Shown piece by piece: positions 48,400-56,276 of a stretch of 64,000 nt of DNA. Each line of letters starts with the position of its first letter. Positions within the stretch are counted from its first letter, which is position 1. Under the pieces are notes generated by a model that was not told where the DNA came from, made no database searches, and saw nothing but the letters and a program-made list of their open reading frames with translations. The DNA lies in NCBI GenBank assembly GCA_963703335.1, contig OY969812.1:2108001-2172000 (forward strand), given 5' to 3'. The DNA comes from VRUE01 sp963703335. GTDB taxonomy: Bacteria > Actinomycetota > Thermoleophilia > Solirubrobacterales > 70-9. Position numbers and translations under genes: made by a program.

Positions 48400-48867
48400 A
48401 TGCAAGGCGACGCGGCAACGGCTCTCTCGGAACGGATGATGGCACTGGCGATTGACCGAGCCCACGAGGCGGAGAGCCACGGCGACGTGCCGATCGGCGC
48501 CGTGGTTGCTCGCGGGGACGAGGTCCTTTCCGCTGCGGGCAACGAGCGCGAGCTGCGCGCCGACCCCACCGCCCACGCCGAGATCCTCGCCATCCGCGCC
48601 GCCGCCGAGGCGCTGGGCGGCTGGCGCCTGCCCGAGACGACGCTCTATGTGACCCTCGAGCCCTGCGCAATGTGCGCCGGCGCGATCGTCCTCGCCCGCA
48701 TCCCCGCCGTCGTCTTCGGCACGCCGGACCCCAAGGCCGGCGCCGCCGGCAGCGTCCTCGACGTGCTCGCCGAGCCCGCCCTCAACCACCGGCCGGAGGT
48801 AACGGCGGGAGTCCTCGAGACCGAGTGCGCCGAGATGCTGCGCGAGTTCTTCGCCGGTCGGCGCTGA
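48400..48867 (+). CDS. tadA: tRNA-specific adenosine deaminase (TadA-like)
   Basis: 155 aa from ATG 48400 (GTG 48379 would add seven residues). The deaminase zinc site is complete: HAE (His59, Glu61) and PCAMC (Cys89, Cys92). VPIGAVVARGDEVLSAAGNERE and the C-terminal SVLDVLAEPALNHRPEV with the NHxxxV motif match TadA, which converts A34 to inosine in tRNA-Arg(ACG). A guanine or cytosine deaminase role cannot be fully excluded. Confidence 0.85.
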   Translation: MQGDAATALSERMMALAIDRAHEAESHGDVPIGAVVARGDEVLSAAGNERELRADPTAHAEILAIRAAAEALGGWRLPETTLYVTLEPCAMCAGAIVLARIPAVVFGTPDPKAGAAGSVLDVLAEPALNHRPEVTAGVLETECAEMLREFFAGRR

Positions 48868-48871
48868 GCTT

Positions 48872-48896
48872 GGGGGGAAGAGATTCGAGGCCCCCC
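48872..48896 (+). terminator. Possible terminator after tadA
   Basis: Six G (48872-48877) and six C (48891-48896) pair around a 13-nt loop, directly after the tadA stop at 48865-48867. No T-run. Confidence 0.4.
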
Positions 48897-48937
48897 GGCT
48901 TGACTTGGGATGCCCTCTCCAACGACAGCGGCAAGTG

Positions 48938-48967
48938 GTGTAACACCGCTGGTCATTGGTGTTACAC
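48938..48967. promoter_or_regulatory. 10-bp inverted repeat upstream of the VapBC pair
   Basis: Arms GTGTAACACC (48938-48947) and GGTGTTACAC (48958-48967) are exact reverse complements with a 10-bp spacer. The right arm ends 8 bp before the antitoxin ATG, the expected place for a VapBC autoregulatory operator. Confidence 0.65.
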
Positions 48968-48975
48968 TCCGTCAA

Positions 48976-49230
48976 ATGCCGACCAACAAGCCCCGCTACA
49001 TGCTCACCGACACCGGGGAGCTCAGCGACCTTCTCGACGCCGCGCAGCATCGATGGCCTGACGTCGCTGACCGCAAGGCACTGCTGCTGCGGCTCGCCGC
49101 CGCCGGGGTAGAGGCAATCGCGACCGATGCGGAGAAGCGGCTTGAGGACGTCAACGCGACCGCCGCCGCGCTTACGGGCCTGTATGAGCCTGATGAACTC
49201 GAGCGGCTGCGTGAGGATTGGCCCGAATGA
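48976..49230 (+). CDS. VapB-like antitoxin
   Basis: 84 aa. The N-terminus PTNKPRYMLTDTGELSDLLDAA and the helix KALLLRLAAAGVEAIATDAEKRL resemble small antitoxins with a DNA-binding N-terminus and toxin-binding helical C-terminus. It overlaps the PIN-domain gene by 4 bp (ATGA) and follows an operator-like dyad. Function assigned mainly from its partner. Confidence 0.72.
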   Translation: MPTNKPRYMLTDTGELSDLLDAAQHRWPDVADRKALLLRLAAAGVEAIATDAEKRLEDVNATAAALTGLYEPDELERLREDWPE

Positions 49231-49607
49231 TCGTCCTCGATGCGAGTGTCCTGATCGCTCATCTCGACGGTCGCGATCCGCATCACGAGTCGGCCGTGGA
49301 AATGCTTCGGACCCACGCTATGGAGATGCTCGGCGCCAGTCAGATCAGCCTCGCCGAGACGCTGGTCGCGCCGGCGCGGACCGGTCGGCTGGAGGAGGCG
49401 CAGGAAGCGCTCGAGAGGCTCGCCGTCCGCGAGCTCGCTTTTGCGCACGGCGCCTCCAACCGCCTCGCCCGCCTTCGGGCCGAGACCGGCCTCAAGCTCC
49501 CCGATTGCTGTGTGCTGCTGGCGGCCGAGGACCACGGTGGCGGTGTTGCCAGCTTCGATTTGGATCTGTGCCAGCGCGCCCGCGGCCTGGGGATCCCCGT
49601 CGTCTGA
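49227..49607 (+). CDS. VapC-like PIN-domain ribonuclease toxin
   Basis: 126 aa. PIN acidic residues are in place: Asp5 (VLDASVLIAHLD), Glu44 (SLAETLV), Asp93 (LPDCCVLLAAED) and Asp111 (ASFDLDL). The site binds Mg2+ and cleaves RNA, usually tRNA. ATG 49227 overlaps the antitoxin stop. The 3' end lies 4 bp from tRNA-Ser(GGA) on the opposite strand. Confidence 0.86.
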   Translation: MIVLDASVLIAHLDGRDPHHESAVEMLRTHAMEMLGASQISLAETLVAPARTGRLEEAQEALERLAVRELAFAHGASNRLARLRAETGLKLPDCCVLLAAEDHGGGVASFDLDLCQRARGLGIPVV

Positions 49608-49610
49608 AAG

Positions 49611-49700
49611 CGGAGAGGGTGGGATTCGAACCCACGAGGCGGGTTAACCCCGCCCACGCGATTTCCAGTCGCGCTCCTTAAGCCGCTCGGACACCTCTCC
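49611..49700 (-). tRNA. tRNA-Ser (GGA)
   Basis: Class II tRNA of 90 nt: acceptor GGAGAGG/CCTCTCC, D-arm, anticodon loop CTGGAAA (anticodon GGA), long variable arm (GGGCGGGGTTAACCCCGCC region), T-loop TTCGAAT, discriminator G as usual for Ser. Confidence 0.95.
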
Positions 49701-49739
49701 GTGGGTGAGTCAAGGGTATTGCCTGCCCCTGGTGAGCGG

Positions 49740-51695
49740 CTAGGCGGCGGCGGCTTGCGGGACCGCTTGCGGAGCCGGCAGGGGCAGCACGATCGCCTCG
49801 GTCTCGCGGGCGGGCAGCGCCGGGCGGCGGCCACGCAGGCGCTCGTGGCTGCAGACGACGTAGCACCACTCCATCAGGCGCATGTGGGAGGCGGGGTCTA
49901 TTTCGGTGATCGTCGCGCCAACCAGGTGGCTACCCTCCGCTTCACGGCAGGAGCGCACCTCGACCTGTGCGGCGACCTCGTGTGACTGGCCGGCGGCGTC
50001 TTGCAGCTCGAGTAGGACCGCGGGTTTGTCGCCGACCTCGAGCGGCGCCTCGAGGACGAGTCCGACCCCGGCGGCGCTGGCGTCGATCAGTCGTCCTGTG
50101 ACGTGACCCTCCTCGGAGTAGCACTCGGCAGGCGCGTCGCCCTCGAAGCGGTAGACGAGCCGGCGTTGCTGACGGCGGCCGACGGCGAACAGGGTGCGCA
50201 GGATGCGGCGCAGCTCGATCAGGCCGAGCAGCGGCACGATCACGGCGGCGACGCCGGGCAGGTCGGGCAGCGGGCCGACGCCGGCGAGGTCGAGCAGGCG
50301 GAGCAAGGTCCCCGCACCCACCAGCGCGGCGCAGGCCAGCACCAGGTGCAGCTTGCGGACTGACTCGATTCCGCCACCGCCGTCGCCCTGCTTCGGCGTC
50401 ACCTTGAAGGAGGTGTGCCCGGGGCGAACAATGCAGCGCAGCGCTCGTGTGTAGATCTCCATCGTCAGCAGCTCGTAGTGGGCCGTCTCGCCGATCTTCA
50501 TGTAGCCGCGGGCGAGGGCGGCGCCGGAGCCGAGGTTGAGTGTCACGTAGGGCAGCCAGAGGGCGGCGAGTGCCGGCACGCTGATCTTCATCGGCAACTC
50601 GCCGGTCCACAGCACCAAGCCCAGCGTCAGCATCAGCAGCAACCGCATCGGCGGCGCCAGGTAGGCGAAGAGGCTGGCGAAGTAGGAGAGGCGCTGCAAC
50701 GGCCGCAGCTCTTTGGCCCGCAGGGGGGACTCGGGCAGGGTGAAGACGGCGAGGTTGCCGCGCGCCCAGCGGTCGCGCTGCAGCAGGTAGCCGTCAAGGT
50801 CGTGTGGCGCCAGTCCCTGCACCAGCACCTCGTCGTGGTAGCGGCTCTTCCAGCCGTGGCGCTGCATGCGGATCGTCGTGTGGAAGTCCTCGGCGATCGT
50901 CTCGGTGGCGACGCCGCCGATGTCGAGCAGCGCTTGGCGCCGGATCAGCGCCGATGAGCCGCACCAGTAGGCGGCGCCGTGGCGGTCCTTGCCAGGGCAG
51001 ACGACGCGATAGAAGAGCGACTGCTCGTGACGACCGACCGCGTAGTGCTGGGCCGAGTCGTGGTTGAAGAAGTCGTGCGGGCTCTGCACCAGCGCCATCC
51101 GCTCGTCGTCGAAGTAGCCGACCATCGCGTCGAGCGCGTCGGGCATCGGCACGTGATCGGCATCGAGCATCAGCACCAGCTCGCCCTCGGTGCGGGTGAG
51201 CGCTGCGTTGATGTTGCCTGCCTTGGCGTGTGAGTTATCGGGGCGGGTCAAGTAGCGGGCGCCCGCCACCCCTGCCAGTTCCTCCATCTCCGCCCGCGGC
51301 CCGTCGTCGAGCAGGTAGGTCGTGTGGGGGTAGGTGAGGGCCCGGCAGCCGGCCAGCGTTGCCGCCACGACCTCTTTCGGCTCGTCGTAGGTGCAGACGT
51401 AGACGTCGACCGAGCGCCCCGGCGTCACCGGCGGTCTCATCATGGGCGGGCGAGACCAGGAGAACCAGGCAAGCGTTCCGAGCGCCCAAATCCCATAGAT
51501 CTCAGTGACCAGCAGCATCCCGAATGCGACTGGGCTCGCCCCCTCGCCGCTCCAGCCGATTCGCCAGGTCAGGTAGCCGACGCCCCAGAGCAGGGCGACG
51601 ATCGCCAGTGTTCGCAGCAGCAATGGCCGACGGTCGAAGAACCGTCCCACCCGGGTCTGAGCGCCGCTTTCCATGCCGGTCTCATCGGCGCACAC
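49740..51695 (-). CDS. BcsA-like cellulose/beta-glucan synthase, GT2, with C-terminal PilZ domain
   Basis: 651 aa. Two to three N-terminal membrane helices, then a processive GT2 domain: VYVCTYDEP, YLLDDGP, LMLDADHV (DxD), AYWCGSSALIRR, ETIAEDF (ED) and QRDRW (QxxRW). More helices follow, then a PilZ domain (RRQQRRLVYRF for RxxxR, and DASAAG for DxSxxG), the c-di-GMP-binding motifs. This is the layout of c-di-GMP-activated cellulose synthase. No bcsB, bcsZ or bcsC lies nearby. GTG 51695 and ATG 51674 are alternative starts. Confidence 0.9.
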   Translation of the reverse strand: MCADETGMESGAQTRVGRFFDRRPLLLRTLAIVALLWGVGYLTWRIGWSGEGASPVAFGMLLVTEIYGIWALGTLAWFSWSRPPMMRPPVTPGRSVDVYVCTYDEPKEVVAATLAGCRALTYPHTTYLLDDGPRAEMEELAGVAGARYLTRPDNSHAKAGNINAALTRTEGELVLMLDADHVPMPDALDAMVGYFDDERMALVQSPHDFFNHDSAQHYAVGRHEQSLFYRVVCPGKDRHGAAYWCGSSALIRRQALLDIGGVATETIAEDFHTTIRMQRHGWKSRYHDEVLVQGLAPHDLDGYLLQRDRWARGNLAVFTLPESPLRAKELRPLQRLSYFASLFAYLAPPMRLLLMLTLGLVLWTGELPMKISVPALAALWLPYVTLNLGSGAALARGYMKIGETAHYELLTMEIYTRALRCIVRPGHTSFKVTPKQGDGGGGIESVRKLHLVLACAALVGAGTLLRLLDLAGVGPLPDLPGVAAVIVPLLGLIELRRILRTLFAVGRRQQRRLVYRFEGDAPAECYSEEGHVTGRLIDASAAGVGLVLEAPLEVGDKPAVLLELQDAAGQSHEVAAQVEVRSCREAEGSHLVGATITEIDPASHMRLMEWCYVVCSHERLRGRRPALPARETEAIVLPLPAPQAVPQAAAA

Positions 51696-51776
51696 GCCCG
51701 GGTTCTTGAACGCCGGCGCTCCTCTCCCCGCGCACCGGCGCCGCCCGCCCCTAAAATCAGCCCCTGACTAAGTCCC

Positions 51777-51863
51777 GGAGGGGTGCCGGAGTGGTTGAAC
51801 GGGGCAGTCTCGAAAACTGTTGGCGTCGCAAGGCGCTCGTGGGTTCGAATCCCACCCCCTCCG
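51777..51863 (+). tRNA. tRNA-Ser (CGA)
   Basis: Class II tRNA of 87 nt: acceptor GGAGGGG/CCCCTCC, anticodon loop CTCGAAA (anticodon CGA), long variable arm, T-loop TTCGAAT, discriminator G. Confidence 0.95.
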
Positions 51864-51864
51864 C

Positions 51865-52413
51865 TCAGGCTGTGAGCTGTCCGTTCGCTAGAGATTGGGC
51901 AAGCATGTCGGCCGCTTCCTCCGGATTCCTGTCGGCCAGGTCAAGAGCGTTCTGCTCGGAATCACCGAGGTCCGAAAAGCTTCGCCAGAGCGCCTGGATG
52001 ACGTCGGGCCTGGCGAGCCGCTCACGCTCGCGGTTCTGCGCCCGGTCGGTGCACACCGACAGCGGAGCGCGGAGCACGGCGCAGGCAACCAGGTGCCCGC
52101 TGTCGCGGAGCGAGTTCCGCAGGGGCTCGAGGAACCAGCCGGGAATGAAGATTCCATCGACGATCACGAAGTAGCCGGCCGCCGCGTATCCACTCGCCGC
52201 CCCGGCGACGATTTCCATCACGACCCGGTTTTGCTCATGGGACTCCGGTTTCCACGGCTCGACGTAACCCGAGCGGATCGAGCGGAAGAAGAAGTCCGAT
52301 TCAAGGTGCACAGCGCGAGCCGAGCGTGCGGCGAGGATGTCAGCCACGGTCGTCTTCCCAACTCCGGGTGGCCCGGTGACGATCAGAACCGCTGGGCTGG
52401 GCGGGGTGGACAT
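51865..52413 (-). CDS. P-loop kinase/AAA-type ATPase, small
   Basis: 182 aa. Walker A GPPGVGKTT near residue 14, then DFFF and a central VVMEIVAGAASGYAAAGYFVIVDGIF strand resembling Walker B; VLRAPLSVCTDRAQNRE carries the lid-like arginines. This matches small P-loop kinases such as chloramphenicol-phosphotransferase or zeta-toxin-like proteins, without evidence for a specific substrate. Its stop lies 2 bp from the opposite-strand tRNA-Ser(CGA). Confidence 0.72.
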   Translation of the reverse strand: MSTPPSPAVLIVTGPPGVGKTTVADILAARSARAVHLESDFFFRSIRSGYVEPWKPESHEQNRVVMEIVAGAASGYAAAGYFVIVDGIFIPGWFLEPLRNSLRDSGHLVACAVLRAPLSVCTDRAQNRERERLARPDVIQALWRSFSDLGDSEQNALDLADRNPEEAADMLAQSLANGQLTA

Positions 52414-52509
52414 CCTGGCTTAATGATCGCCTAAGCTGGCGAGTCCCTAAGCACTCGCGTGTGTTTGGAAAGATGAGTGCCTGGGTCCACGGGAACGAGA
52501 GGAAGGTTG

Positions 52510-53001
52510 ATGGTGGGGAAAAAGAGCTTTGCTGGATTGAGCGCCGTTGTTCTGGTTCTCTCGATGTTTGCTGCGCCTTTTGCCGAGGCGGCTGAAGTGA
52601 CGCGCGAAAGCTACAAAGAATCGGTTGAGCCGATCTGTAAGACGAATACGGAAGCCAACGAAAAAATCCTCAAAGGCGTTCGTCAAAAAGTCAAAGCGGG
52701 AAAGCTGAAAGCCGCCGGGACGCAGTTCGAAAAGGCTGGAAAAGCGCTCCATAAGGCGATCGTGCAGCTCAAGGCCGTTCCTCAGCCCACGGCCGACGAA
52801 GCCAAGCTTGCCAAGTGGCTCAAGTACGTCGGCGAAGAGGAAAAACTCTTCCTCAAAGGCGCCAAGCAGCTCAAGGAAGGCAACAAGACCGGAGCTCAGG
52901 CGACGGTGATCCGCCTCAACCACAACGCCAATCAGGCCAACAACCAGGTCCTCGCCTTCGAATTCAAGTACTGCCGCTTCGAACCCTCGAAGTTCACCTG
53001 A
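52510..53001 (+). CDS. Secreted helical protein, unknown
   Basis: 163 aa. Signal peptide (VGKKSFAGLSAVVLVLSMFA...AEA), then a Lys-rich, mostly helical mature part (ANEKILKGVRQKVKAGKLKAAG, AKQLKEGNKTGAQATVIRLNHNANQAN) with two Cys (PICKTNTE and YCRFEP) that could form a disulphide. GGAAGG precedes ATG 52510. The Lys/Glu pattern suggests a helical bundle; no family recognised. Convergent with the S1 protease gene (14 bp). Confidence 0.75.
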   Translation: MVGKKSFAGLSAVVLVLSMFAAPFAEAAEVTRESYKESVEPICKTNTEANEKILKGVRQKVKAGKLKAAGTQFEKAGKALHKAIVQLKAVPQPTADEAKLAKWLKYVGEEEKLFLKGAKQLKEGNKTGAQATVIRLNHNANQANNQVLAFEFKYCRFEPSKFT

Positions 53002-53015
53002 TCCAGGCCTGACGA

Positions 53016-53906
53016 TCAGCCAGCGACGGCGGCGGGGGAACTCGTCGCCGTCGTGGCGATCTGTTCCGCGATCCAGGCGTAGATCCGGTCGATCCGCGTG
53101 AAGATGTCGGGCAGATGGGTGTCGCAGTCCGCGGCACCCAGGCTGGTGATTCCGATCTGAACTGGCGTTCCGTCTTCGCGGAAGGCCAGTGCCGGGCCAC
53201 CGCTGTCGCCGTGGCACGTACCGATCGAGAAGCCGGGCGGCGTGGTCGTGCAGAGTTGCGAGGAGTAGTTGAAGAACGGGTAGTAGGCGCGAGCATGGTT
53301 GCGGCAGTAGAGACGCGGCTGAACGAAGGTCGCCGCGCGCCGCAGCACCGGCGTCCGTTTCAGGTTCCTGAGCGAGCCACTGAGCCCCCAGCCAGCGATC
53401 CAGACCGGGGTGTTCCCCGTCAACAAGGCCGCATCGGCCGGTCCCGCGAGCGCCACCGCGGGAGCCGTCGTCGGGGTGGACGAAACCAGCAGTGCGGCGT
53501 CGCCGTGGACCTTGAAGCGGTTGAAGTTTGGGTAGAGGATCGTCCGACTCACGCCGGAGAGCTGTCGCAGGGCGGGGTCTCGAACGTCTGGGCTCCCGGT
53601 GACCACCACGTACTGCCCAACGGGCGTCTTTTTGCCGGTGAGGATGTCCTGAACGCAGTGCCCCGCGGTGAGGATCAGATTCGGCGCCACCACCGTGCCG
53701 GTGCAACTGAATCCCTCTCCTTTTGCATTGGCAGTGAGGATGAAGGCCGCCCACGGCCATTCTTCGCTTGCCGCGGTCGTTCCGCCCACGATCGAGGCAT
53801 GCGCTCCGCCCGAGGCCTGGCCTGGAGCCGCCAGCGCCAGGGATACGAGAAGCACCCCGAGAGCACTCCATGTTGCGGTCCATTTGCTTCTGCGCGCTAG
53901 CTTCAT
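53016..53906 (-). CDS. Secreted trypsin-fold serine protease (S1)
   Basis: 296 aa from ATG 53906 with AGAGGAG upstream. Signal peptide, then IVGGTTAASEEWPWAAFI at the mature N-terminus, His in LTAGHCV, Asp in VHGDAALL and Ser in CHGDSGGPAL, the full chymotrypsin triad. The residue six before the catalytic Ser is Gly, not the Asp of trypsin, so specificity is probably not for Lys/Arg. At least two disulphides fit the Cys spacing. The in-frame extension to 53978 has no family similarity. Confidence 0.92.
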   Translation of the reverse strand: MKLARRSKWTATWSALGVLLVSLALAAPGQASGGAHASIVGGTTAASEEWPWAAFILTANAKGEGFSCTGTVVAPNLILTAGHCVQDILTGKKTPVGQYVVVTGSPDVRDPALRQLSGVSRTILYPNFNRFKVHGDAALLVSSTPTTAPAVALAGPADAALLTGNTPVWIAGWGLSGSLRNLKRTPVLRRAATFVQPRLYCRNHARAYYPFFNYSSQLCTTTPPGFSIGTCHGDSGGPALAFREDGTPVQIGITSLGAADCDTHLPDIFTRIDRIYAWIAEQIATTATSSPAAVAG

Positions 53907-53994
53907 CGCTCCTCTATCGGCAGTTCGGCCCAAATCGGTAGCCCTGGTGCCGCCTCCCGAAACCCGCTCGGAACCCACTAAGATCGGACGCCGC

Positions 53995-54067
53995 GCCCAG
54001 GTAGCTCAGTTGGTAGAGCACATCCATGGTAAGGATGGGGTCACGAGTTCGAGTCTCGTCCTGGGCT
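53995..54067 (+). tRNA. tRNA-Thr (GGT)
   Basis: 73 nt: acceptor GCCCAGG/CCTGGGC, D-loop AGTTGGTA, anticodon loop ATGGTAA (anticodon GGT), T-loop TTCGAGT, discriminator T. Confidence 0.95.
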
Positions 54068-54145
54068 TACACGGCCAGCTCGGCGGGCGCCAGCGCCGCC
54101 TCGCGGTCAGCCCTCAGCCTTTCTCGACCGTTAATCTGCCGCTTC

Positions 54146-55288
54146 GTGGACTTCGCGCTGACGGATGAGCAGGAGGACTTCGTCGACGCGATCCGGCGCT
54201 ACTGCGATCACGAGTGCGGTACGCCGGATCAGCGCGAGCGCCTCACCGACGGCTATCGCGACCACCACAACGCGACCATCTACAAGGAAATGGCCGAGCT
54301 CGGCTGGCTTGGTCTGACTATCCCCGACGAGTACGGCGGGTCCGGCGGCACCATGCTCGATGCCTGCATCTTCATGGAGGAGACTTCGCGTGCGCTCGCC
54401 CCGATCGGCGGCTACGCGACGACGCTGATCGTCGCCGGCGCGACCAACCGCTTCGGCAGCGAGGAGCAGAAGCAGGAGATCCTCGGCGGGATCGCCGACG
54501 GCGCCGTCGAGGCAATCGCGATGACCGAGCCCGAGGCCGGCTCCGACGTCGGCGCGCTGACTACCTTCGCCGAGAGCGTCAACGGCGGCTACGTGCTCAA
54601 CGGGCAGAAGGTCTTCTGCTCCAACGCTCATATCGCTGACCACATCCTGATCGTCTGCCGCACGACGCGCTCGGCCTCCAAGCACGAGGGCATGACGATG
54701 ATCTGGATTCCGCGTGAGATCGACGGCCTCGAGGTGGTCCCGATTGACACGCTGGGCGGCCGAGACACCAATCACCTCTACCTGACCGATGTCGAGGTGC
54801 CGGCCGATGCGGTTCTCGGCCAAGTCGACCAGGCTTGGACCCAACTGATGGCCGGCCTCAACGTCGAGCGGCTGATCCTCGCCGCAACGATGCTCGGCAT
54901 CGCCCAGCGCGTCTTTGACGATCTGATCGTCTACGTCAAGGAGCGCGAGCAGTTTGGCCGCCCGATCGGCTCCTTCCAGGCGCTCCAGCACCGCATCGCC
55001 GACATGGCCACCGAGATCGAGGCCGCGCGCCTGATGACGCGCTGGGTCGCCACGCTGACCGACGAGGACCCCGACCGCATGCTCCCCCGCGAGGCTTCGA
55101 TGGTGAAGCTCTTCGTCACCGAGACCACCAAGCGCGCCGCCCTCGAAGGCATGCAGATGATGGGCGGCTACGGCTACGCCTCCGAGTACGACATGGAGCG
55201 CCTCGTCCGCAGCTCTCTCGTCTCGACGATCTACGGCGGCACTTCGGAGATCCAACGCAACATCATCGCCAAGACGTTCGGGCTCTGA
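54146..55288 (+). CDS. Acyl-CoA dehydrogenase family protein
   Basis: 380 aa from GTG 54146. FAD and substrate motifs: TIPDEYGGSGGTMLDACI, AIAMTEPEAGSDVGALTT, QFGRPIGSFQALQHRIADM, and C-terminal GGYGYASEYDMERLVRSS and YGGTSEIQRNIIA. Introduces a C2-C3 double bond into an acyl-CoA, with electrons passed to ETF. Chain-length preference unknown. Upstream in-frame codons overlap tRNA-Thr and are not coding. Confidence 0.93.
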   Translation: MDFALTDEQEDFVDAIRRYCDHECGTPDQRERLTDGYRDHHNATIYKEMAELGWLGLTIPDEYGGSGGTMLDACIFMEETSRALAPIGGYATTLIVAGATNRFGSEEQKQEILGGIADGAVEAIAMTEPEAGSDVGALTTFAESVNGGYVLNGQKVFCSNAHIADHILIVCRTTRSASKHEGMTMIWIPREIDGLEVVPIDTLGGRDTNHLYLTDVEVPADAVLGQVDQAWTQLMAGLNVERLILAATMLGIAQRVFDDLIVYVKEREQFGRPIGSFQALQHRIADMATEIEAARLMTRWVATLTDEDPDRMLPREASMVKLFVTETTKRAALEGMQMMGGYGYASEYDMERLVRSSLVSTIYGGTSEIQRNIIAKTFGL

Positions 55289-55322
55289 GACCGGCATAAT
55301 CTGCTCACGCAGGGATGCGTGA

Positions 55323-55418
55323 GCGCCCGTAGCTCAGTGGTCAACGGGGTTTTAACGAGCCCCAAAGAGCGCCGGTCTTTCAAGCCGGAGGTCGAGAGTT
55401 CGATTCTCTCCGGGCGCA
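55323..55418 (+). tRNA. tRNA-Glu (TTC) with an enlarged D-loop; host gene of the element's left end
   Basis: Acceptor GCGCCCG/CGGGCGC, D-stem GCTC/GAGC, anticodon loop CTTTCAA (anticodon TTC), T-arm GAGAG-TTCGATT-CTCTC and discriminator A are intact. The D-loop is about 31 nt instead of 7-11; the insert of about 24 nt can form its own hairpin (GGGGTT with AGCCCC around TTAACG). Without it the molecule would be a normal 72-nt tRNA. The 3' part from the anticodon loop onward is duplicated at 63465. Confidence 0.7.
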
Positions 55419-55539
55419 TTTCGTTGCTTTCCCGCGATGCCGTTCTATGCCCGGTGCAGAGCCAAACGCCGCGCTTCTCCCCGATTTGCCGTTCCGCGCC
55501 CGTCCGGGCGATTCCGACCCGTTCCGCAAGGTCGTGGTC
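55377..55539 (+). repeat. Direct repeat, left (attL) copy
   Basis: 163 bp matching 63465-63628 except for one C indel (near 55432) and five substitutions clustered at about 55501-55509. It contains the 3' half of tRNA-Glu from the anticodon loop plus about 121 bp of downstream sequence. An att core would be shorter; the extra similarity needs a separate explanation. Confidence 0.9.
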
Positions 55540-55592
55540 ACATCTTGGTCGCATTTCAGCGGCGTCGCAGGCGGCGAATAGGCTCCTCGCCA

Positions 55593-55802
55593 ATGGCGGA
55601 CAAGGCACGGCAGAAAGCACTCGCGGAGGTGCAGCGCGCCCAGGCCAAGATCGAGCGTGCCGAAGGCCAACTGGACAGTGCCCGCGAAGACCGACGAGAC
55701 AGCTTCAAGCGAGCCCGGTCGGCCGGCTTGTCGTTGGGCGAGATCGGCAAAGCGGCGAATCTCCACCGCAGTCGAGTGGATCAGATCCTCCGCGGCAAGT
55801 AG
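55593..55802 (+). CDS. Small helix-turn-helix regulator
   Basis: 69 aa. An N-terminal coiled-coil-like stretch (KARQKALAEVQRAQAKIERAEGQL) leads to a C-terminal HTH, SAGLSLGEIGKAANLHRSRVDQILRG, of the short type in which a first helix is followed by a recognition helix (SRVDQIL). First gene inside the element. A 10-bp dyad lies just downstream. It may control the following operon. Confidence 0.7.
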   Translation: MADKARQKALAEVQRAQAKIERAEGQLDSAREDRRDSFKRARSAGLSLGEIGKAANLHRSRVDQILRGK

Positions 55803-55810
55803 TCTCGCGC

Positions 55811-55834
55811 GACTGTCTAGCGCCCTAGACAGTC
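55811..55834. promoter_or_regulatory. 10-bp palindrome between the HTH gene and the XRE operon
   Basis: GACTGTCTAG (55811-55820) and CTAGACAGTC (55825-55834) are exact reverse complements with a CGCC centre. It sits 9 bp after the small HTH gene stop and about 90 bp before the next ATG: an operator, or a terminator hairpin with a short stem-loop. Confidence 0.6.
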
Positions 55835-55925
55835 TTGCTAGTCTGACGAGCGACGAAGACAAACGGCCCCCGGCCGGCGCGGTAACGCCAACCGAGGGCC
55901 TGACCACAAGGAGAACACGCTCCTC

Positions 55926-56276
55926 ATGGCTGATCAGAACCCTACGGGTAGCGGTGCGGCCGTCGCCCTCGCACTCCCCGCCGATGAGATCCGCTTCCTG
56001 CGCAGCACTTTCGAGAAGGCGCGAGCCGGCGTCAAAGACGAGCTGGAGGAATTCCCCGACCGGCTAGACCCCGAACGCCTGCAACGGGAGGAGGCCGTCT
56101 ATGCGCGCCTCCTGGCGGCGCTGGACGAGCTGGTGATCGTCCCCGATCAAGAAGCGCTCGACGTGCTTGGAGACCTCACCGGGATCATCGACCAGGCCAA
56201 CGAGTACCGCCGCGTCCTCACCGAGCACGATGCCCTGCATGGTCTGCTTGCCCAGCTGCGGGGTGAGCGCCGATGA
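55926..56276 (+). CDS. Unknown helical protein upstream of XRE regulator
   Basis: 116 aa, acidic and predicted mostly helical (DEIRFLRSTFEKARAGVKDELEEF, LDELVIVPDQEALDVLGDLTGIID). No family recognised. GGAG occurs 12 nt before the ATG. Its stop overlaps the XRE start by 4 bp (ATGA), so the two proteins are probably made together and may interact. Confidence 0.62.
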   Translation: MADQNPTGSGAAVALALPADEIRFLRSTFEKARAGVKDELEEFPDRLDPERLQREEAVYARLLAALDELVIVPDQEALDVLGDLTGIIDQANEYRRVLTEHDALHGLLAQLRGERR

